Assembly: GCA_032622095.1 (NCBI GenBank)
Contig: CP136069.1
Coordinates: 19,109,326 to 19,173,325 of the forward strand
Length of the DNA stretch: 64,000 nt
Direction of reading: 5' to 3'
From: Siphonodentalium dalli
Lineage: Eukaryota > Mollusca > Scaphopoda > Gadilida > Siphonodentaliidae
The stretch's first letter is position 1. Each line of letters opens with the position of its first letter. The notes below the pieces were generated by a model, which saw nothing but the letters and a program-made list of their open reading frames with translations, was not told the DNA's origin and did not search any database. Shown here piece by piece: positions 59,707-64,000 of the stretch. Both the position numbers and the translations under genes were made by a program.

Positions 59707-60346
59707 CGTTATAGAATCCTCGTCCTCTACTTCTCATGTTACGAGAATAACCAGTAGATTGATGCACATGTTCAGCTGCAAACACAGGTTCACTTTTAAC
59801 GCTGGGAACATTGCCACCTTCAGACGCTCCTCGATCACCGAATATTTTTCTGATCTTTTCTTTCATATTTGCGTAAGTCAATTCACCTATTGTAGCACGT
59901 GCTAATTTCTCATTGTCCTCAGATACATTCACAGCGTTGAGAAGGAAGAATGCTTGAACACCTTCAGGTAGTTTCATTTCAAACTGTTGCAGTTTATGAT
60001 AAAGATATTCAAATTTGACGATGAAGTCTGTTACTCACACCAGAGGGTCAGCGATAATCGTAAAACTCTTTGAATGCGATATATATATACCCGAGTGTTC
60101 ACGTCCTTCAAGTACAATGAATCAAGGTTCTGTGTTATGTTCTTAACACCATTATCAGACCCAATCTGCTCCGCAGTCAAATCACGTACACAATCGCGAG
60201 AACGTCCTGTCAATGTCAGATACAAAGCCGGTCCCTGCTTTTTCTTATCTAACTGTGTATAATTGCCATATTTTTACGTCTTTGCTCCATTCCATATAAC
60301 TGTCCTCATCCTCCAATACTGGGAGCGTTTTTAGTTGCTGAGCCAT
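59650..60346 (-). pseudogene. Copia gag remnant (frameshifted)
   Basis: Starts MAQQLKTLPVLEDEDSYMEW at 60346 (minus strand). A frame change near 60255, then LTGRSRDCVRDLTAEQ in another frame, a disruption near 60070-60090 at a TATATATA run, then MKLPEGVQAFFLLNAVNVSE continues in the frame from 59977. It ends in RG-rich RGRGFYNGGRGRGGRG. The CCHC knuckle is missing, so the internal deletion starts here. Confidence 0.75.
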
Positions 60347-60423
60347 TACAACAAACAGTCACTGTGCCTCTGTTTCCAACAGAACTTTCACAAGTCGCAC
60401 CACTGTTGTGTAGATGCTACCAT

Positions 60424-60492
60424 TGTTAGTTACCTAGATGGTTGATAGTAACGCCCTCAGTGTCCTGTAACGATAATGAAAGTACATTAACA
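60424..60492 (-). repeat. 69-bp terminal repeat of copia-type element (5' LTR)
   Basis: Second copy of the TGTTAGTTACC...TAACA repeat, followed by TGAGC (60493-60497). Confidence 0.85.
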
Positions 60493-60752
60493 TGAGCAAC
60501 CATCATTAATATTGAGTAAATTAATTATAGTTCACAAAGTAAATATAATTTTCTCACCAATCGTCTCCCAATTTGCAAAACCTTGCACTATGCATGTACC
60601 TGGTGCTTTCAGACATGCACTTGTTTACAGAGTATATTCAGTCCAAAAATTCTTGTCCTTGGTAAATGGTGTGTCTGTGAGGAATAATCATTATTGATGC
60701 TGACAAAATTGAAAGTAATTCAATGTAGTCTATGATGTACATCTATTTCCAG

Positions 60753-60827
60753 GGACATATATACAGCTGTTTCGATACAACCAACACTTTCAAGTTCAGT
60801 CGCAAATTTGGGTGTAAAGTTTCCCAG
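60753..60827 (+). CDS. Candidate 25-codon cassette exon
   Basis: Bounded by a good acceptor (CATCTATTTCCAG) and a perfect-consensus donor (CAG|GTAAGT). It is 75 bases, open in phase 0, encoding GHIYSCFDTTNTFKFSRKFG then CKVSQ. I do not recognise the peptide; it has two Cys and several aromatic residues, unlike the flotillin coiled coil. It could be spliced before the candidate exon at 62629 without changing frame. It is not inside any recognised repeat. Function unknown; it may belong to an unrelated gene. Confidence 0.35.
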
Positions 60828-61029
60828 GTAAGTTTATTAATTTTCACAACATTTAATACTGACTGATATTTTTAGATAGCATTTGACAACAATAGTAAGA
60901 CCTCAACTCCTGATACCAAAGACATAATTAATATTTATTATCAAGAAATTTCAGAGTAAAGGGTCTTTGCAGAACTGTTTTTTTAAATGCCAATAATTTT
61001 TTATTTAAAAACATGATTTCAGGTCTGAT

Positions 61030-61490
61030 GTCAATTATAACAATTAAAGTCCAATGATAAAAATTAAAAAAATGATAAAAAAAATTGTTAAAGAATGTAA
61101 GAAATAATGATAAAATATTATAAAAATTGTTAAAGACTTAAGAAAAAATTATAAAAATTGATAAAGAATGTAAGAAAATTGATAAAAATGATAAAAAAAA
61201 TGTTAAAGAATGTAAGAATTAAAAAAAAAAAAAACACAATAAAATTGTTAAAAAATATAAGAATTTTGTTTAAAAACTGTTACAGGATGTAAGAAAAAAT
61301 GATAAAGGAAATGATAAAAATTGTTAAAGAATTAAAAACAAATTATAAAAAATTAAGTATAATGATAAAAATTGTTAAAGAATTGTAAGAAAAATTTATA
61401 ACAATTGTTTGGCCAATGCACTCTCTTATATATGCGAGGCGAACTATGGTTGACTCACATATATAAGAGAATGCATTGGCACATGGTCTT
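61030..61490. repeat. Tandem expansion of a piggyBac-like MITE interior
   Basis: Many degenerate copies of AATTGTTAAAGAATGTAAGA, the AT-rich spacer of the CCCTTTACCC family, followed by one hairpin CCAATGCACTCTCTTATATA...GAATGCATTGGCACA. Neither TTAA terminus remains clear. Confidence 0.6.
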
Positions 61491-61733
61491 TAATGTTGCT
61501 CTTTCTTGAAATAGATGTGAATCTATGGCATATGTCTGATTAGTACTTGTTAACACAGAGAATGAACTTTGAAATGACATCACTTTATATTCTGTTATAT
61601 TTAGAAACACAGGCATGCCCCATGCCAAATAGGAAACAGACAGCACATGTATTGTAATCAAAGTTCCATCTGTATGTTCTGCATTGGAATGATGAGATGT
61701 GACATCTTTGTAGCTTAGCAATTTACAATTTAA

Positions 61734-62181
61734 AGGTACTCAATCCGATCAGACAGTCCCCATACCATCAAGATACAACAACAACATTTCTTTAAAATGC
61801 GCCTTAGTTAACAGAATCAATTTATTGCAACAAAATAGACTATCAACTATGGTATCAAATATCCAAAAACTTATTATTTATCAACATTTTGTTCAACAAA
61901 ATATGGCCGTATTATCACTAAAGTATCATGAAATTTGACCGTATTACCACTTGATTTAGAGTTATCCATCTTCATCTGCAATTTTGTCCGAGACCCTCCG
62001 TTTGACCACGTGTTTCTGGGCCACATATTATTACACATCTCGAGAAATAACAAACTTCAAAAATCGATATCTGATCACTCTGAGCTTTGATGGGTGGGTT
62101 CCTCGACTCGAATCAAATATTTTTTAACCCTCGAAGCCAAAGAAATAGTAATTTAGGAGCGTCTGATCGGATTGAGTACCT
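61734..62181. mobile_element. AGGTACTC-family TTAA MITE, complete copy (subfamily 2)
   Basis: TTAA at 61730-61733 and 62182-62185; AGGTACTCAATCCG / CGGATTGAGTACCT. The interior matches the copy at 11092 more than those at 17568, 34946 and 36331, so two subfamilies are present. Confidence 0.87.
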
Positions 62182-62185
62182 TTAA

Positions 62186-62628
62186 GGTGATCATAGGTCC
62201 TACAGTCTTATCATCAAGCTACAAAGATCCCCATGAAAACTACTATCCTGAATGTTGAGTTTCGCAAGTTATTATTGGTGATCTTGCCATCATCTCGGTA
62301 ATGCATTCCATTCCTTCAGTAGTTTTCAGGTGTATTTCATCAAAATATGATCTGTAAGCGCTCAAAGTCACTACTTTCTAAGATGGAGGTTGGTCTGTAA
62401 GCTGAAAGGGGCCCTCCAGATGAGATCCTCTCATAATGAGGGTGTGTATGTCTCTCGGCTATGTCATGGATTTATGGTTCTTACAGAATACTGCTTTTGC
62501 CTGGTCACAAATTGAATACAAATCAAAATATTCAGGTCGAATCGAATATCATTTTGAATACCGAATATTCGCAAGATTATAGCGATTTACTTGAGGTTAT
62601 TTGTTTCTATCTTTTCAGGTGATTAAGG
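62186..62628. other. No gene; short GAATCGAATAT patch
   Basis: A GTCGAATCGAATATC patch at about 62538-62575 resembles the subterminal part of the hAT MITE at 28510. The final ~40 bases are the acceptor region of the exon at 62629. Confidence 0.35.
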
Positions 62629-62673
62629 TTTCAAAATTGGATTGCACAAGTGACCAATGGTGATTTTTGGATC
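62629..62673 (+). CDS. Candidate distal alternative terminal exon of flotillin-1
   Basis: A very strong acceptor (TTGTTTCTATCTTTTCAG, ending at 62628) is followed by a phase-0 frame reading VIKVSKLDCTSDQW and a TGA. The proximal flotillin terminal exon reads TMKVSKRG; both share KVSK at the same distance from the splice site, and the DNA shares the run AAGGTTTC. The exon is on the same strand and in the frame required by the flotillin donor at 19923. Inference: a duplicated, possibly mutually exclusive last exon. Alternatively it belongs to another gene, or is a non-functional duplicate. Confidence 0.45.
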
Positions 62674-62785
62674 CTGAATGCCTGCTGTGTTGCCCATGGA
62701 AAATATACCAACTAGAGAAAGGATTAGAATTGTTACTCTTCTGTGATATTTTACTTTATTTACCTTGATATTATGCTGAACTTAA

Positions 62786-62983
62786 CCCTTTCAGTGCCAA
62801 GTCCGATTTTTGTATCAACCCATATTTCCTTGATCATTTTTCAAATTTATTGATTATAATAATGTGATACATTGATGGAAAGAGCTCTTTCCATCAATGT
62901 ATCACATTATTATAATAAATAAATTTGAAAAATGATCAAGGAAATATGGGTTGATACAAAAATCAGACTTGGCACTGAAAGCG
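62786..62983. mobile_element. TTAA-flanked near-perfect palindrome
   Basis: 198 bp with ends CCCTTTCAGTGCCAAGTC / GACTTGGCACTGAAAGCG and TTAA on each side (62782-62785, 62984-62987). Arms of ~95 nt, with the centre at GAAAGAGCTCTTTC. It lies 110 bases after the candidate flotillin stop at 62673, and one arm supplies AATAAATAAA (62914-62923). Confidence 0.85.
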
Positions 62984-63032
62984 TTAAGGGCTGCAATGAT
63001 AAGCTGCTAATTGATGATTAACCCATTTTATG

Positions 63033-63483
63033 CAAGTCTGAGTTTAGTGTGCCTGTCATTTGCAGAATGAGGTCCCCAGAAGGTGAATTTAGTGATGCTA
63101 TCCTGCATAGTGGGCTAGCATCACCAAATTCACCCTTTGGGGACATCATTCTGCATGGTCTCATCTGCTATGGGAGACATAGACTCAGATTGAAGTTCTC
63201 AATTTGTGAATATTGTGATGTAATCCCATTGGGAACCTTGATTATGCAATGTGTCGTCTGAAAATTGAGGATATAGAGAAACTAAACTAAAAGAAATAGA
63301 ATCCTTGTGAAGAAGTTTATATAGAAATTTTATAATAAAGAAACTTTTCAGAGAAGATGAAGCCTAACGAGGTCCCCAGAGGGTGAATTTAGTTATGCTA
63401 GCCTGCTATGCGGGATAGCGTCACTAAACTCACCCTCTGGGGACCTCATTCTGCAAATGACAGGCACACTAAACTCAGGCTTG
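63033..63483. mobile_element. hAT-like hairpin MITE, most complete copy
   Basis: Ends CAAGTCTGAGTTTAGTGTG / CACACTAAACTCAGGCTTG with a hairpin at each end (CAGAATGAGGTCCCCAGA...). The 8-bp flanks ATTTTATG and TTTTTATG differ at one base. No transposase. Confidence 0.85.
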
Positions 63484-63491
63484 TTTTTATG

Positions 63492-64000
63492 CTAAATTGA
63501 TTCTTACATCAGTTATAAAAGTATACATTGGAATGGTCTATTATTCATCTGGAGGGAATGTTCAGGAAGCATAAACAGACGACAGATCATGCAAGTGCAG
63601 AAATTCTTATTCATCGGTTGGAAATGTTCAGATAATAAGTTCAACAAACGGCCTATGGTTGTTTGTTGAACTTATTATAGAACATTTCCTAAGGGAACTA
63701 CCCGTCATTGAGTATTTAATACTTGAATAATATCAGTAAATCAGTCATTTATTAAAAATACAGCATACCAATGTGCACTTTTTTTTATTCTACATAACAG
63801 TGAAATTATCATTAGTTTATAGCTCATTAACCTATTTTATTCTGAGTGGGAAACAGGAAAGGGTAGGGGTGGGAACCCTTTCCACCATGGCTGAACTTAA
63901 TTGCCATGGTTGAAAATTATTAAATTCTTTCATTAATAGTTGAATATTTTTCATCAAATTATATTATCATGAACATACTTTATCAAGGATATATAATTTT
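63492..64000. other. Window end; one short hairpin
   Basis: A hairpin with AATAAGTTCAACAAAC and its inverse lies at about 63635-63678. Otherwise nothing recognised. Confidence 0.4.

Larger units (their letters stand above)
57693..60492 (-). mobile_element. Copia-type retrotransposon with 69-bp terminal repeats, internally deleted
   Basis: 2.8 kb, minus strand. Terminal repeats of 69 bp at both ends and a perfect 5-bp target duplication TGAGC (57688-57692, 60493-60497), as expected of integrase action. After the 5' repeat (minus-strand reading) lies TGGTAGCA, which matches the end complementary to initiator tRNA-Met. gag is frameshifted; protease, zinc knuckle and catalytic integrase are absent; reverse transcriptase and RNase H remain. 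The region before the RT resembles the insert found in animal copia (GalEa-like) elements. Confidence 0.85.

Overview
This is animal nuclear DNA. It is AT-rich, has long introns with GT/AG boundaries, and is very dense in transposable elements. Its main gene is a flotillin-1 (reggie-2) homologue on the + strand. The mix of foldback MITEs, Helentron-like repeats, tRNA-derived SINEs, Jockey/CR1-type reverse transcriptase fragments and a short copia-type element is what one expects of a mollusc, perhaps a bivalve. That placement is inference, not proof.

Layout. 1-3812: flotillin intron with MITEs. 3813-24945: eight phase-0 flotillin exons (356 codons). Human FLOT1 has about 70 residues before the first of them, so the N-terminal exons lie upstream of the window. 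Introns hold TA-flanked (mariner-like) foldback MITEs, TTAA-flanked (piggyBac- or Kolobok-like) MITEs and hAT-like hairpin MITEs. The 6.5-kb intron 13242-19758 carries a 50-bp satellite, split by a hAT-like element and by a hairpin block, and a 42-bp satellite. The last intron carries a Helentron-like element with a 647-bp higher-order repeat.

24946-62628 has no confirmed host gene. It holds three copies of one Helentron-like family (29817, 37018, 40508) and further copies of another (39641, 54840), 5'-truncated non-LTR retrotransposons (42346-43315 and about 52200-53230, minus strand), a non-autonomous LTR retrotransposon (44311-52127) with a large gag-like frame but no pol, interrupted by a hAT MITE, and an internally deleted copia-type element (57693-60492, minus strand) whose terminal repeats are only 69 bp.

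60753-60827 and 62629-62673 look like spliced exons on the + strand. The second resembles the flotillin terminal exon and keeps its frame, so it may be a distal alternative 3' exon about 38 kb downstream.

Most of the window is nested insertions, many datable relative to one another from intact target-site duplications. The most unusual observations are the possible second flotillin terminus, the gag-only LTR element, the 69-bp-LTR copia element, the Helentron-like families, and a motif (ACTCGT) kept in direct orientation at paired positions of two large hairpins.
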